Source of the DNA: Malacoplasma sp.
GTDB taxonomy: Bacteria > Bacillota_I > Bacilli_A > Mycoplasmatales > Mycoplasmoidaceae
Direction of reading: 5' to 3'
DNA: 64,000 nt
Assembly: GCA_021444005.1 (NCBI GenBank)
Contig: JABUSB010000001.1
Coordinates: forward strand, 276,235 to 340,234
Shown: in pieces, positions 22,920 through 33,820 of the stretch
How positions within the stretch are numbered: position 1 is the first letter of the stretch
Layout: the number at the start of each line of letters is the position of its first letter
The notes under the pieces: generated by a model
What the model was told of the DNA's origin: nothing
Database searches by the model: none
Seen by the model: the letters and a program-made list of their open reading frames with translations, nothing else
Program-made: the position numbers and the translations under genes

Positions 22920-24203
22920 TTAGTTATTTTTAAAAAAACTGTTAAGTTCTTTAAATAATTCACTAATTTTAATAACTCTAGATTCTTTTGTTAACTGATC
23001 TTTAAAAATAAGCGAATTTGTATTTAATTCTTTTTCACCTAAAATCAAAATGATTTTAGGATTTAATTTATTACAAAGTTTGAAGTGTTTTTCAATTTTA
23101 TTGTATTGGTAATTACACTCAACTTTTAATCCTGCTTTTCGCATAAAAGTGCTTAATTTATAAGAATATAAAATTCCTTTGTTATCTACTGGAATAACAT
23201 AAACATCAATTTCATCATTTAAGATATTTCATATTTCTTGGTTTTCTGCTTTTAATGCAATTTGCATTCTTTCCATTCCAATCGCAAAACCACAACACTT
23301 GAAGTTTTTATCTCCCAAATCTTGAGTTAAATTAGCATATTGTCCACCACCAATGATTGTGGATTGGTTTTCTAATTCCTTTAATTCACTTACAAATTCA
23401 AAGATAAACCCTTCATAATAATCTAATCCACGTACTAGCGTATCATCAACTACAAAATCAATGTTGTTAGCTTTTAAGAGATTAAATAAATCAGCTTTTT
23501 CTTTTATTTCTTCTTGTGTTAAAAATTGGTCAATTTTTGGACAATTTTTAACAAAGTCTTTTTTACTTTCATTTTTATCATCTAAAATTCGTAATGGGTT
23601 AGTATCAAGTCTTCTTTGCGAATCTGTGCTTAATTCATTAAAATAATTTGCAAAATATTGTTTTAATGCTTCAATTCATTTTTTTCTAGTTTCAAAACAA
23701 CCAATGTAATTAACTTTCAAAATGTATTTACTAACCTTGATTTGTCTAAGCAACAAGGTACATAAATTAATGATTTCAACTAATTCATAAATGGTGTTTA
23801 TTCCTAAGTATTCAACTCCAAATTGGTAAAACTGACGGTATCTTCCACTTTGTGGTCTTTCATAACGAAACATTGGTCCCAAGTAATAATATTTCAAAGG
23901 TAAAGTGTGTTTGCTAAAAAGTTTATTCTCAATTGCAAACCGAACAACCCCGACTGTGTTTTCTGGTCTTAAAACCATTTCACGATCACTTTTATCTTTA
24001 AACTCATAAAATTCTTTGGTAACGATATCACTTGATTCACCAATATTTCTAACAAAAATTTCTTTGCTTTCAAAAATTGGGGTTGCCACTTGTGTACAGC
24101 AAAAATTTTTAGCAATCTTGATAAAATTATTTGCTAAATATTCAAAAAGCTTTGCATCAGTACCAAATAAATCATAAGTTCCACGTGGTTTTTGATAAAC
24201 CAT
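22920..24203 (-). CDS. hisS: Histidyl-tRNA synthetase
   Basis: A 427-aa class II synthetase charging tRNA-His. The start MVYQKPRGTYDLFG is the family hallmark. Motif 2, FRYERPQSGRYRQFYQFG (about residue 112), and the histidine-specific VRGLDYYEG are present, and a C-terminal anticodon-binding domain follows. TGA codons in the 23145-23675 stretch are read as Trp and the frame is open. First gene of the hisS-aspS-trmB operon; the 210-nt AT-rich spacer upstream is divergent with the phosphatase gene and should hold both promoters. Confidence 0.95.
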
Positions 24204-24413
24204 AAATACCTCATTTTAAATGTGCTAATAAATTTTACAATAAATAAATAAATACAATTTTATAGAATTTTGTAAAAAAATTTTTTAAACCTTATTTTTT
24301 TATGTTTAATTTAAAACAAAAAACACTTTGCAAGATTTTAAAATTAATATATATCAATTGGCTTTTTTTTAATTAATATTTAATTTGAATATATTAATTA
24401 ATAAGGAAATAGA

Positions 24414-24878
24414 ATGAGAAAAGTAATTACTTTTGTTTGCTTGGGCAATATTTGTCGTTCTCCAATTGCCGAATTAGTTTTTAGAAATATGGTAAAGCAA
24501 ACAAAAACAGTTAACCAATACGTGATTCAAAGTGCGGGAACTTCAGGATGGAATGATGGTCAAAAAATTCATGAAGGTTCTAAAAGAATTCTTGCAGTCC
24601 ATAACATTGATTCTTCAAAATTTGTTAGTAAAAAAATCACTCAACAAATGTTTGATGAAAGTGATTTAGTACTTGTAATGGATGATAAGAATTTACAAGA
24701 TGTGAGAAGAATGTTTGGGAGTAATGCAAAAATTCAAAAGCTGACAAAATACTGCATTCTTCAAAAATACGATATTGTCCCAGACCCTTGATACACTAAT
24801 AATTTCGAATTAACATATGACATTATTAATGATGCATTAATCAATTTATTTAATCTTTTAGAAAAAGACGCAATCTAA
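24414..24878 (+). CDS. Low-molecular-weight protein-tyrosine phosphatase
   Basis: A 154-aa cytoplasmic phosphatase. The active-site P-loop VCLGNICRSP (Cys9, Arg15) sits at the N-terminus, and the general-acid loop DPW (Asp124) appears once the TGA at 24789 is read as Trp. Length matches the LMW-PTP/arsenate reductase family. Because the DP(W/Y) acid loop is kept, a phosphatase is more likely than an arsenate reductase. A Shine-Dalgarno-like aagga precedes the ATG. It converges on pepF with a single nucleotide between stop codons. Confidence 0.92.
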
Positions 24879-24879
24879 A

Positions 24880-26697
24880 TTATTTAGTTAATTTTTCATA
24901 CTCATTAATTCAATTTTCAACAACTTTAAACGCATTATTTCAAGTGCTTGCTTCATATAAATCAATTCCTAATTGTTTGATTTTATCAATTGGACTTAGT
25001 GAATTACCTAATGACAAAAACTTAATGTATTGATTCAAAAATGCTTTATCTTGATAAATTTTGGTAGCACATAAAATTGCACAAATCATTCCAATTGCAT
25101 ATTTGTAAACATAAAAAATTCCATCATAAAAATGACTAATTCTAAAAATGGTGGCAAAAAATTCACCATTGTTTTGTTTTAGTTTTTGCTTAATTCTTTT
25201 TTGATTAAATCCGGCAAATTCAACAAAACTATTAGCGTATATTTCCTTAATCTCTTTTGCACCCACAAAATTTTGCTTATTAATTTCATCAATTATTGTT
25301 TTTTCAGTGTAACTGAACATTATCTGTCTAGTTGTGGTTGCAAAAAAGTTTTCAATTAATTCACTATAAGCTAATAACTTGATATTTTTATTATCAGGAT
25401 ATTTTTTAATTAAATAAAGTGATAATAAAATTTCATTTACAATTGATGCAATTTCTGCATCAAAGATTTCATTCTCATAATATATATCTTGTTGTTTATT
25501 AGTGTAATATGCATTTAATGCATGCCCCATTTCATGAACGATCGTACTAACTCCACTAAAGCAATTATCGTAGTTGACTAACATATATATTTTTTCTAAT
25601 CCTTTAGAATCCCCAATTGTGTAAGCTCCAGATACTTTATTTTTAGCTGGAAACCAAGAGATTCAATTTTGTGCAAATGCTTTTTGTACAACTTCGATAT
25701 ATTCTTTCCCCATAATTGAAAGTGCTTCTAAAATGATTTTTTGAGCAGTTTCAACACTGATGTTTTTAAATTCTTTTGGTGTATAGATATCAAAGTATTT
25801 ATCTCAAGGTTCAACTTTATCAACTTTCATTTTTTGAATTCGATATTTATTTTCAAGTTTTAAATACTTTTGGTAACTTGATTTGTATTGGCTAACTTGG
25901 TCATATACAAAATTAATAAAATCAGTATTTACTTCATCATCAAAACAAACACTATCTATATAATCTTTAAATTTATGAATTTTAGCACTTTCATTAGCAA
26001 GAGACAAAAAATTAAATAAAGTAGATGATAGTGTGTTTTCAAAATTAATATAAGATCTGTTTTGGGAAATATAAGCATTTTTTCTTAAAATACGATCATT
26101 ACTTTTTTGTAACGTTTCTTCAATTTCACTAATGTTGCTAAAAGTTATTTGTTTACCATTTTTGTTAGTTGCTGGTAGTAATTTAATTTCAGAATCAACA
26201 AGTGTAGTAAACACAGAATTAGCAATTGAAAAATAAGGACTTAATTTAGTTAGTAGTTTTTGTTCATTTTCTTTTAAACGGTGTTTGTCATATCTAAAAA
26301 CAGAATCAAAGTATTTTTTGTATTTAAAAAGCTCTTTATCTTGATTAATAAAACTTTCAATTGCTTTTCTGTATTTAAAAATCTGGTTAATTTCATCACA
26401 ATAATTTAGTTCATAAGTTTTTAAATAATTACTAATTTTGGTTTCTCAAGCCATCATTTCGTTGTTAACAACATTTTCAGAAAGTTTGTTACTAATAAAA
26501 TTGAATAATTTGTTTTCTAGTGGTGTGCTTTTTTGGATAAAAACTAAATAATTTTTTAGTTTATTTAGATCTGAATAGCACTCACCACTTTCATAAAGGA
26601 TTAACAATTTTTCATTTTGTAATTTAAGTGCTTCAAAAAGTTCTGCAACACTTTTGTTTCCTAAAAGTGATTCTAAATCCCAATTAAATTGATCCAT
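24880..26697 (-). CDS. pepF: Oligoendopeptidase F (M3B metallopeptidase)
   Basis: A 605-aa cytoplasmic zinc peptidase cleaving short peptides, probably those imported by oligopeptide permeases. The zinc motif TIVHEMGHALN (HExxH, His388 to His392) and a downstream Glu-containing helix (EIASIVNEI) fit M3 peptidases, as do the length and the N-terminal QFNWDLESLLG-type start. TGA codons at 24940, 25804, 26446 and elsewhere are read as Trp; the gene ends at TAA 24880-24882. Its end is 1 nt from that of the phosphatase gene, with no room for a separate terminator. Confidence 0.94.
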
Positions 26698-26825
26698 ATC
26701 TCTTAATCCTTTTTAAAGTAATTTTAAAACTAATAGGAAAATAATATGTTGGAAACAATTGTTTTGCTTAATTTTTTGAAATTATTATTTAATAGATTCT
26801 TTTATTTTGTGACAAAACATAAATA

Positions 26826-26831
26826 TATAAT
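26826..26831 (+). promoter_or_regulatory. Probable -10 box for the cardiolipin synthase gene
   Basis: TATAAT 34 nt upstream of the ATG at 26866, in the divergent spacer between pepF and cls. No -35 box at proper spacing. Confidence 0.45.
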
Positions 26832-26865
26832 TGATTGGTAAGAGTGTTAATACAGATTACATAAG

Positions 26866-28422
26866 ATGGACCGAAAAAAGATATTTATAACAACATTTAT
26901 CTCCACTATTTTGCTAGTGTGTTTTTTTGCGCTACTTATCTTTTTTATAGTAATGACAGCTACTAAAAATATGGATACTAGCTATTGGTTTATTGTGATT
27001 CTAGCAATTTATATTGCCAATAATGTCACATCACTTTATTTGCTAAACAATAAAAGAAGAATTGATAATGTTAAAATTTGCTGAATTTTTGTAATTAACA
27101 TACTACCCTTAATTGGTATTTTTGCATTTTATATTTTTGGAATTTTGCCATTTCGAAGTGAAAATTCAAAGCAAATAAAATTAACTTCTTTTGAATTTAA
27201 TGAGAATGAAAATTATGATTACACTACAAGTTTTCTAACAAATACTGCCAATAAAAAATATGTTGATTTTAATTTTGGTTTCAATTATTTGGGTGCTCCA
27301 ATTTACCAAAATAATAAAATTGATATCTTAGAGCAATCTGATTTAGTGCAAGAATCAATTAAATTAATTCAGAATGCAAAAGAGTTTATTCACATTCAGT
27401 TTTATATTATTTCTGATTGTTTGTGATTTTATCTTTTAATTAAAGAATTAATTTTAAAGGCAAAAGAGGGTGTCAAAATCCGGTTTATGTATGATTGAGT
27501 TGGTAGCCATAAAAAATTTAATATTTCCAACCTAAAATATTTAAAAGAATCAGGAATTGATGTGCAACAATTCAACCCCCAAAGCTTTAACCGTTATACT
27601 TCAATTACTAATTTTCGAAGTCATCGAAAATTAATCTTAGTGGATAATAAATACTGCATTACAGGAGGGTCAAATATTGGGGATGAATATATCAATTTAA
27701 AAAAGAAGTATGATAACTGGAAGGATTTAAACTTTTTAATTGAAGGTGAAATTGTTAATTCACTTAATTTAAGATTTTGTAATGATTGAATCAACTATAC
27801 TAAGTTTTCCAAAAGCAAAAATAAAGATACTGATTTTTACAAAAACTTTAAAATTCACAAAGCCAAAGCGAACTATATTTGCCAAGTTATTAACTCTTCC
27901 CCAGAATTTGATTTGTCAGTTTACCAGCAAATCTTAATGTCTAAAATTGCTTCTGCTAAAAAATCAATTTGAATTTTTACACCTTATTTATTAATTCCAA
28001 ATGAAATTATTAACAACCTGCTTTATGCTAACTATTGTGGGATAGATGTCAGAATTATGGTACCTCACTACCCAGATGATAAAAAATTTATCTTAGTTAG
28101 TAACCGTTCTTCTTACAAAAAATTAATGAAAGCAGATATCAAAATTTATGAGTACTACGGTTTTTTACACTCCAAGGCCATTATAATAGATGACGACCAA
28201 TGCTTAATTGGGAGCAACAATTTAGATTACCGTAGTTTAGTAATTAATTTTGAAACTGCAATTTCAGTAGTTTCTTCTTCCTTTAATAAAAAAATGAAGG
28301 ACATTTTTTTAAATGATCAAAAAAATTCACGCTTAATATCACACGAATATTTATCTAAAAAACTAACTATTAAAGAAAAACTTTACAACTGCTTTATTAA
28401 TATAATTGCACCTTTAATATAG
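26866..28422 (+). CDS. cls: Cardiolipin synthase (phospholipase D superfamily)
   Basis: A 518-aa membrane enzyme that joins two phosphatidylglycerols into cardiolipin. Two N-terminal transmembrane helices (about residues 7-30 and 40-58), and a third after the TGA-Trp at 27082, precede two HKD catalytic motifs: SHRKLILVDNKYCITGGSN (His253) and LHSKAIIIDDDQCLIGSNN (His435). TGA codons at 27082, 27424, 27787 and others are Trp; the gene ends at TAG 28420-28422. Length and architecture match bacterial ClsA-type enzymes. Confidence 0.93.
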
Positions 28423-28441
28423 ATAAGGCTTAATTATTTAA

Positions 28442-28447
28442 TATAAT
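28442..28447 (+). promoter_or_regulatory. Probable -10 box for ptsH
   Basis: TATAAT 37 nt upstream of the ptsH ATG, 20 nt after the cls stop. No clear -35 box. Confidence 0.5.
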
Positions 28448-28483
28448 AGTTAATGTTAATTTAATTTAAACTTGGAGAAATTT

Positions 28484-28747
28484 ATGAAATCAATTACAGT
28501 TACAATTGTAGATCCAATTGGGATTCACGCTCGTCCAGCTTCTCGAATCGTTACTGCTACTAGTAAGTTTCAAAGTAGTGTTGCATTTAAAATTGGTGAA
28601 AAAACAGCAAATGCAAAATCACTTGTTAACCTAATGGCATTAGGTGCAACACAAGGTAGTAAAGTTACAATTGAAGTTATTGGTGCTGATGAAGATGCAG
28701 CACTAGCAGCAATTGAAGATATCTTAACATCTGAAAAATTAGTTTAA
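28484..28747 (+). CDS. ptsH: Phosphocarrier protein HPr
   Basis: An 87-aa phosphotransferase-system carrier moving phosphate from enzyme I to sugar-specific EIIA domains. His15 lies in IGIHARPAS, and the regulatory Ser46 in NAKSLVNLM is also present, so phosphorylation by HPr kinase is possible. I choose ATG 28484 rather than an upstream TTG because a 'ggag' Shine-Dalgarno (28474-28477) sits just before it and the product then begins at the usual HPr start. It has its own -10 box and terminator. whiA follows, an adjacency reminiscent of the whiA-crh pairing in Bacilli. Confidence 0.97.
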   Translation: MKSITVTIVDPIGIHARPASRIVTATSKFQSSVAFKIGEKTANAKSLVNLMALGATQGSKVTIEVIGADEDAALAAIEDILTSEKLV

Positions 28748-28768
28748 TAATTTTATTGAATTAGAATT

Positions 28769-28798
28769 AACCATTAAGATTTGTGTCTTAATGGTTTT
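28769..28798 (+). terminator. Rho-independent terminator after ptsH
   Basis: An 11-bp perfect stem (aaccattaaga / tcttaatggtt) with a 6-nt loop, followed by 'ttgctttcc'. The T tract is short, so it may be leaky and allow some read-through into whiA. Confidence 0.7.
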
Positions 28799-28846
28799 GC
28801 TTTCCTAAATTTTTTCAAAATTAATTTTAAATTTAGAGTCTTAGAG

Positions 28847-29758
28847 ATGACATTTTCCCAAAAAATCAAAGAAGAACTTTGCAGAAACGAATATGATTGA
28901 GACCAAAAAAAAGCAATTCTATCTGCATTCTTTAAAAATAATGCACATATAGATATTCAAGAAAACCTTTTGTGCATTAGTTTTAGTATCAAAAACCTTT
29001 TAATAGCTCGTTTTATTTTGTCACTAGTTAGTGAAATTTATGAAAACAATGGTGCAATTTCATATGAGAAACAAAAAAGTGGAAAAGATAATAAATCAAT
29101 TACATTAAATTTTTATAACGGTTTTGAAATTGTGGTTGCTGATTTGTTTTTAGATAGCGACCCTTGGGATTGGTTAGTCAACAAAAAAATTCGAAGCAGC
29201 TATTTAGCTGGTTTATTTTTATCAAGTGGTAGTGTTAACAATCCAAATAGTAGTAATTATCATTTTGAATTAAAAATTCATAATGAAATGATTCTAAATG
29301 TTGTTAACAAAATTTTTAAACAACTCAAAATTGTATTACTCCAATACAAAAGAAACAATGTAGTTACCACATACTTAAAAAAATCAGAAGCAATTTCTGA
29401 TATCTTAAAACTAATGGGTGCAATTGAGAGTATGTATGAATATGAGGATAAAAGAATTACAAGGGATTTTAAAAACCAAAATGTTCGGTTAAACAACCTT
29501 GATATCTCTAACCTAAAAAAAACTGTGGTAGCAAGCAAACTACAAGTTGATAACATTCACAAAATTAAAAATTCTCGCTTTTATAACCAATTAAGTGAAA
29601 AAGAAAGAATTTATTGTGAATTAAGACTTAAAAACCCCCAAGCCTCTTTTTATGAATTAGTAGTTTTGTTTAAGCAAAACTATAATATTGAAATTACAAA
29701 AAGCGGGATTAACCATATTGTTCGCAAAATCAAAGAATTAATTAAGCTTTTTGATTAA
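28847..29758 (+). CDS. whiA: WhiA-family DNA-binding regulator
   Basis: A 303-aa protein of the WhiA family, which combines a LAGLIDADG-homing-endonuclease-like domain with a C-terminal helix-turn-helix. The start MTFSQKIKEELCRNEYDW is typical. The LAGLIDADG remnant appears as YLAGLFLSSGSVNNP (about residue 118), and the C-terminal HTH as LSEKERIYCELRLKNPQASF...GINHIVRKIKEL. The TGA near 28898 is read as Trp. In other bacteria WhiA is involved in cell division and chromosome segregation. Its 3' end overlaps the convergent kinase gene by 21 nt. Confidence 0.92.
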
Positions 29759-30562
29759 ATCAAAATAATTTTGCATCACCCTAATAGCATTTTTACGATA
29801 CTTTAATAATGCATCATTTGCAGTTTCAAAAAAGGTTCATTGCACTGCAAAACAAGTTGTTGCAAATAACATTTTTAAAAAGACACTAAAATCCAAATTA
29901 GGAAAATAGAATTTGAAAAGTTTTTCTAATTGATCTAATGGAAATTCTAATTCACGTGCTGTATTGGCTAAATCCCAATACTGGTTATTTAATGTACACC
30001 ATTCATAATCGATTATGAATGCATCATTGTTGTTAATTATGATATTTGAGGGACGAATGTCATTGTGGCTAACAACTAATGGTAAATCCTTGTATTGGGT
30101 CAAGATTTTTTTATATTCATCAATATATATTTTTTCAATTTCACAAATGTCTAAAAAAACATAAAAATCCCTTACTTGCATTTGTGAAACTTGGCTTAAT
30201 TTGATTTCTTGAATTTTTTTAATTTGCTTAATAATGTTTTCAAAAACTATTGGGTTTCGACAAGTTTCAAAAGTACCACATTCTCCTTTATACCAAATTC
30301 TGATTGCATCCCCATTGTTTTGGTCATAAAAATAATAGTCTTTGAGTTTATCAAAAGCTTTTAGAAATAGGTATTCGTGTAAGCGGTTGATTTTAGTACT
30401 CCCAATTCGAACAAAAAACTCTTTTAAATCATTAGTTTGAAAATAGTAACATACATTACTAAAACCCTCAGTTAGTAATTTAATTTCTAAAATATGATCC
30501 ATTTTGTAGTTTGGCATATTTTTTAAAAAAATTGCTATTGCTTTACTTTTATTGTCATCCAT
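29738..30562 (-). CDS. Choline/ethanolamine kinase-like (LicA/APH-fold) phosphotransferase
   Basis: A 274-aa kinase of the aminoglycoside-phosphotransferase/choline kinase fold. The catalytic loop VSHNDIRPSNIII and the metal-binding IDYEWCTLNNQYWDLAN are the signatures of LicA/choline kinases, whose DxE(W/Y) differs from antibiotic kinases. The probable substrate is choline or a related amino alcohol used for phospholipid or glycolipid head groups. Reading TGA at 29837-29839 as Trp extends the frame to a TAA at 29738-29740, so its tail overlaps the 3' end of whiA by 21 nt. The ATG at 30562 has the normal family N-terminus soon after. Confidence 0.83.
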
Positions 30563-30754
30563 CTATTAAACCCCACAAATTCTATAAATTAATCTTATGA
30601 TTTTATTTAAAACTAGAAAAAGATATTTAAATAATTTTGCAAAGAATGAATTTACTATTGATAACCATTTAGTAATTTAATGCATTATTAATGCAACTTT
30701 TGTCGCATTAATAAAATTTAGCAATCTTTTAATATCTAATTTTGATATAAGACT

Positions 30755-30760
30755 TATAAT
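30755..30760 (+). promoter_or_regulatory. Probable -10 box for asnA
   Basis: TATAAT 46 nt upstream of the asnA ATG, in the 244-nt divergent spacer. The rest of the spacer (30563-30806) shows nothing else recognisable. Confidence 0.45.
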
Positions 30761-30806
30761 ATTTTTATTAAAAATTTTATAAAAATTGTGACGGAAGTAT
30801 TTTATT

Positions 30807-31787
30807 ATGCATGAATTAACTTTATTAGAAACCCAAAAAGCAATTAAATTTGTCAAAGATTTATTCCAAATTAACTTAGCACACGCTCTAAAACTACACC
30901 GTGTTAGTGCTCCAATCGTTTTAGAACGTGGCAAAGGGATTAATGATGATCTAAATGGTGTTGAAGCACCAGTTACTTTTATGAGCAACACAAACGGATT
31001 GATTGGCGAAGTACCCCAATCATTAGCTAAATGAAAAAGAATGGCATTATTCAAATACGATATTCCATTACACGAAGGAATATATGCTGATATGAATGCA
31101 ATTCGTAAGGATGAAATTCTAAGTGATATTCACTCGATTTATGTTGACCAATGGGATTGGGAATTACACATTAAAAAATCAGAAAGAAATTTAGAAACTT
31201 TAAAAGTAGTTGTTAAAAAGATATACGAAATCATTCGTTTTTGTCAAAACGAAGTAAACAAAAAATACGAATGGTATTCAATTCCTTTGTTACCAGAAGA
31301 AATTACTTTTATTACTAGCCAAGAATTGCTAGATCTTTATCCAGATTTATCTCCAAAAGAAAGAGAAGATGCAATTTGTAAAGAAAAACAAGCTGTATTT
31401 ATTATTGGAGTTGGTGCTAAATTATCAAATGGTGAACCACATGATTTAAGAGCACCAGATTATGATGACTGAAGTTTAAATGGTGATATTGTTGTTTACA
31501 ACCACACTACAGAATCGGCACTAGAATTGAGTTCTATGGGAATTCGAGTGGATGAAGATAGTCTTGTAACCCAACTTGAAATTACAAACAAAAAGAACCG
31601 TTTAGACTTAGAATTCCACAAAAAGATTGTTAACAAAGAATTACCATACTCAATTGGTGGGGGAATTGGCCAAAGTCGTTTATGCTACTTTATGTTACAT
31701 AAACACCACATTGGTGAAGTCCAAACTTCAATTTGACCAGAAGATGTACTTGAAAAAGCAGCTAAAAAAGGACTTAAATTACTTTAA
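30807..31787 (+). CDS. asnA: Aspartate-ammonia ligase (asparagine synthetase A)
   Basis: A 326-aa class II synthetase-like enzyme forming asparagine from aspartate, ammonia and ATP. The start [13 protein letters not shown] and LHRVSAPI, the central [11 protein letters not shown], and the C-terminal [11 protein letters not shown] motif are characteristic. TGA codons at 31032, 31470 and 31734 are Trp; the gene ends at TAA 31785-31787. Length matches AsnA (about 330). Its terminator lies inside the 3' end of the convergent dinB gene. Confidence 0.96.
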
Positions 31788-31817
31788 TATTTAAATCCTT
31801 TGCATTTATTAAAAGTT

Positions 31818-31870
31818 AAGTTATTGAAAGTATCTAGTATTTTTTACTAGCAAAATCAATAACTTTTTTA
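31818..31870 (+). terminator. Terminator of asnA overlapping the dinB coding end
   Basis: Nested inverted repeat: outer arms aagttattga / tcaataactt, inner arms ctagta / tactag, then a T tract (31865-31869). It lies 30 nt after asnA and mostly inside the last codons of dinB, which converges from the minus strand. Confidence 0.75.
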
Positions 31871-32991
31871 TTTAGCCTTTTATTTACCATATTTTTAATC
31901 TTTTCCAATTTTGATCCTTTTGAATTTGTTTTATTAAATTCATCAAAAATCGATAATTGGATATTAGTTGTATTTATTTGCGATAAATTAGAAATATTGA
32001 TACTTAAGTTTTTTACTTGATTAAATAAATTAGGAATAACACATTGCTCAAACAAGCCAATTACAATTTGGGGGTCAATTTGGTTAACATATGTAGTGTT
32101 TCTATAACTTTTGTTTATCAAATTCCCATTTAGTAATTTGATTTTTAAATTAATGTTAGTAAATGATTTATTAATTACTTTAAGATTTTTATTAATATCA
32201 CTGCACAAATCTAAAATCAGGTTTTTAAATTCAGTGTAATCATTAAAGTTATAAATGCTTTGACTTCGTCCAATCATTTTCTGCTGGTGGGCATTATTTA
32301 TAAACTCATATGGGATTCCCTTAACTTCCGATTTAAGTTTTGATCATACAACTCCTAGTTTTTTATGAATTAAATAATCTTCTTGGTAATTAATAATATC
32401 TTTTACATAATAAATGTTTTCACCATTTAAAATGTGGGTTGTATTGGGTCCAACTCCCACAATTTTTTTAACTTCTAAGTCTTTTATTAAATCATAAAAA
32501 TTAGTTTTATTAAGGGTTAGAAAACCATTAGGCTTAGCTAAATTAGTTGCCGTTTTTGCTAAAAACTTAGTGAAGGAATTGCCAACCGTACAATCTAATT
32601 TGAAATGGTTTTTAATATAAGTTTTGATATACGTTGCAAATTCTTTTTCGCTCCAGCTATCAAATTGATTCGAATTCATTTCAAGATACCATTCATCAAT
32701 GGACCCAATTTCAATAGTTTTTGAAAGACTTGATAAGAAATCAAAAATTTGTCAAGAAACCTTAGAGTATTTGTCAAAATTTGGTTTAAGTATGATGAGT
32801 TTTTTATATGCGTTTCTGGCATCCTTAATATTCATTCCAGCTTTGATGTTATATTCTCTTGCTTTGTAGTTAGCAGATGCAACCACTTTGTGACCCACAA
32901 CCATTGGAATGTTTTTATACTGGGGGAAATCAATTGTTTCAACAGAAGGAAAAAAGCTATCCATATCAATGTGAAAAATTCTATTTTCCAT
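31834..32991 (-). CDS. dinB: Y-family DNA polymerase IV
   Basis: A 385-aa translesion DNA polymerase. The N-terminus FHIDMDSFFPSVE carries the first catalytic aspartate (Asp9 region), and the palm motif reads GSIDEWYLE, supplying the catalytic Asp-Glu pair. An HhH-type segment (KKIVGVGPNT) follows, then a little-finger domain. TGA codons around 32278, 32680 and 32749 are read as Trp. The start follows the tlyA stop by 2 nt, so the two genes are cotranscribed. The TGG-encoded Trp after the catalytic Glu replaces the Ala/Val more usual in DinB. Confidence 0.9.
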
Positions 32992-32993
32992 TT

Positions 32994-33728
32994 TTAATCC
33001 TTTTTTATAATGAATAAATATTCCTTATTTTGTCTTTTAGCGCCTTTAAGTGGAGACTCGATATACTGGATTAATTCAATATTTTGCTCTTTTAAAAAAA
33101 CAATAAAGTTTTTTAGTAGAATATCGATTTCCTTCTGGTTTACTTTTCCCTTCATTTTTTTAATTTTAATCCCAATCTCAAATTGGGGTTTAAATAAAAT
33201 AATGCCCTTTCATTTATCTCACTTTAATTCAATGATCTTTTTGATTATCGGAATCACACTAGTGAAAGAAACATCAATGCAAATAAAATCAATGTGATCT
33301 TGAATGCTTGTGTTTTGGATATCTTTAAAATTAGTTTTTTGCAAATAAACAACTTGTGGATTGTTTGCGATTAATGGATCTAATTGGTTTAGCCCCACAT
33401 CAATTGCATAAATCTTTTTAACTTGGTTTTCTAGCAACACTTGGCTAAACCCACCTGTAGAGCATCCAATATCAACTGCAACTGCATTTTTTAAATCAAA
33501 GTTAGCAATTTCAAGACCTGCTTTTAATTTATAAGCCCCACGTGAAACATATTGAGTATGGTTAAGTATCTCTATTTGGTCATTTGCATATACTTTAAAA
33601 TCAGGTTCATCACACAATTGATTATTTACTTTTATTAAACCTTTTGATATCAATTGTTTTGCTTTGTTTCTTGAATTTACAAAACCGTTTTTAACTAAAA
33701 ATAAATCAATTCTTATTTTATTTTCCAT
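32994..33728 (-). CDS. tlyA: TlyA-family rRNA 2'-O-methyltransferase
   Basis: A 244-aa protein with an N-terminal S4 RNA-binding domain (RIDLFLVKNGFVNSRNKAKQ, residues 4-23 onward) and a Rossmann SAM methyltransferase with VDIGCSTGGFSQVLL near residue 85. TlyA methylates ribose in 16S and 23S rRNA. After the TGA-Trp at 33219 and a second at 33210-33212 the frame runs to TAA 32994-32996, giving the usual family length. It is followed 2 nt later by dinB. No hemolysin role should be assumed from the historical family name. Confidence 0.9.
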
Positions 33729-33770
33729 TAGTAATTATTTTAAATATCATTTTTAGTTAAAACACAATAA

Positions 33771-33801
33771 AAAACTCCATTATTTGTTTAATGGAGTTTT
33801 T
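33771..33801 (-). terminator. Rho-independent terminator between the DDAH-like gene and tlyA
   Basis: A perfect 12-bp stem (aaaactccatta / taatggagtttt) with a 6-nt loop and T tracts on both strands. It lies 20 nt after the stop of the minus-strand DDAH-like gene and upstream of tlyA. Confidence 0.8.
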
Positions 33802-33820
33802 AAATGAAAGAGATTTTAAA

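Noticed and set aside
24204-24413. T-box or other tRNA-sensing leader upstream of hisS
   Set aside because: No T-box core sequence or terminator/antiterminator pair is visible in the 210-nt AT-rich spacer. The isolated 'gtgctaa' near 24220 lacks the second CIRCE half.
30677-31054. 125-codon minus-strand frame at the start of asnA
   Set aside because: It lies opposite the conserved asnA N-terminus and has no recognisable family features.
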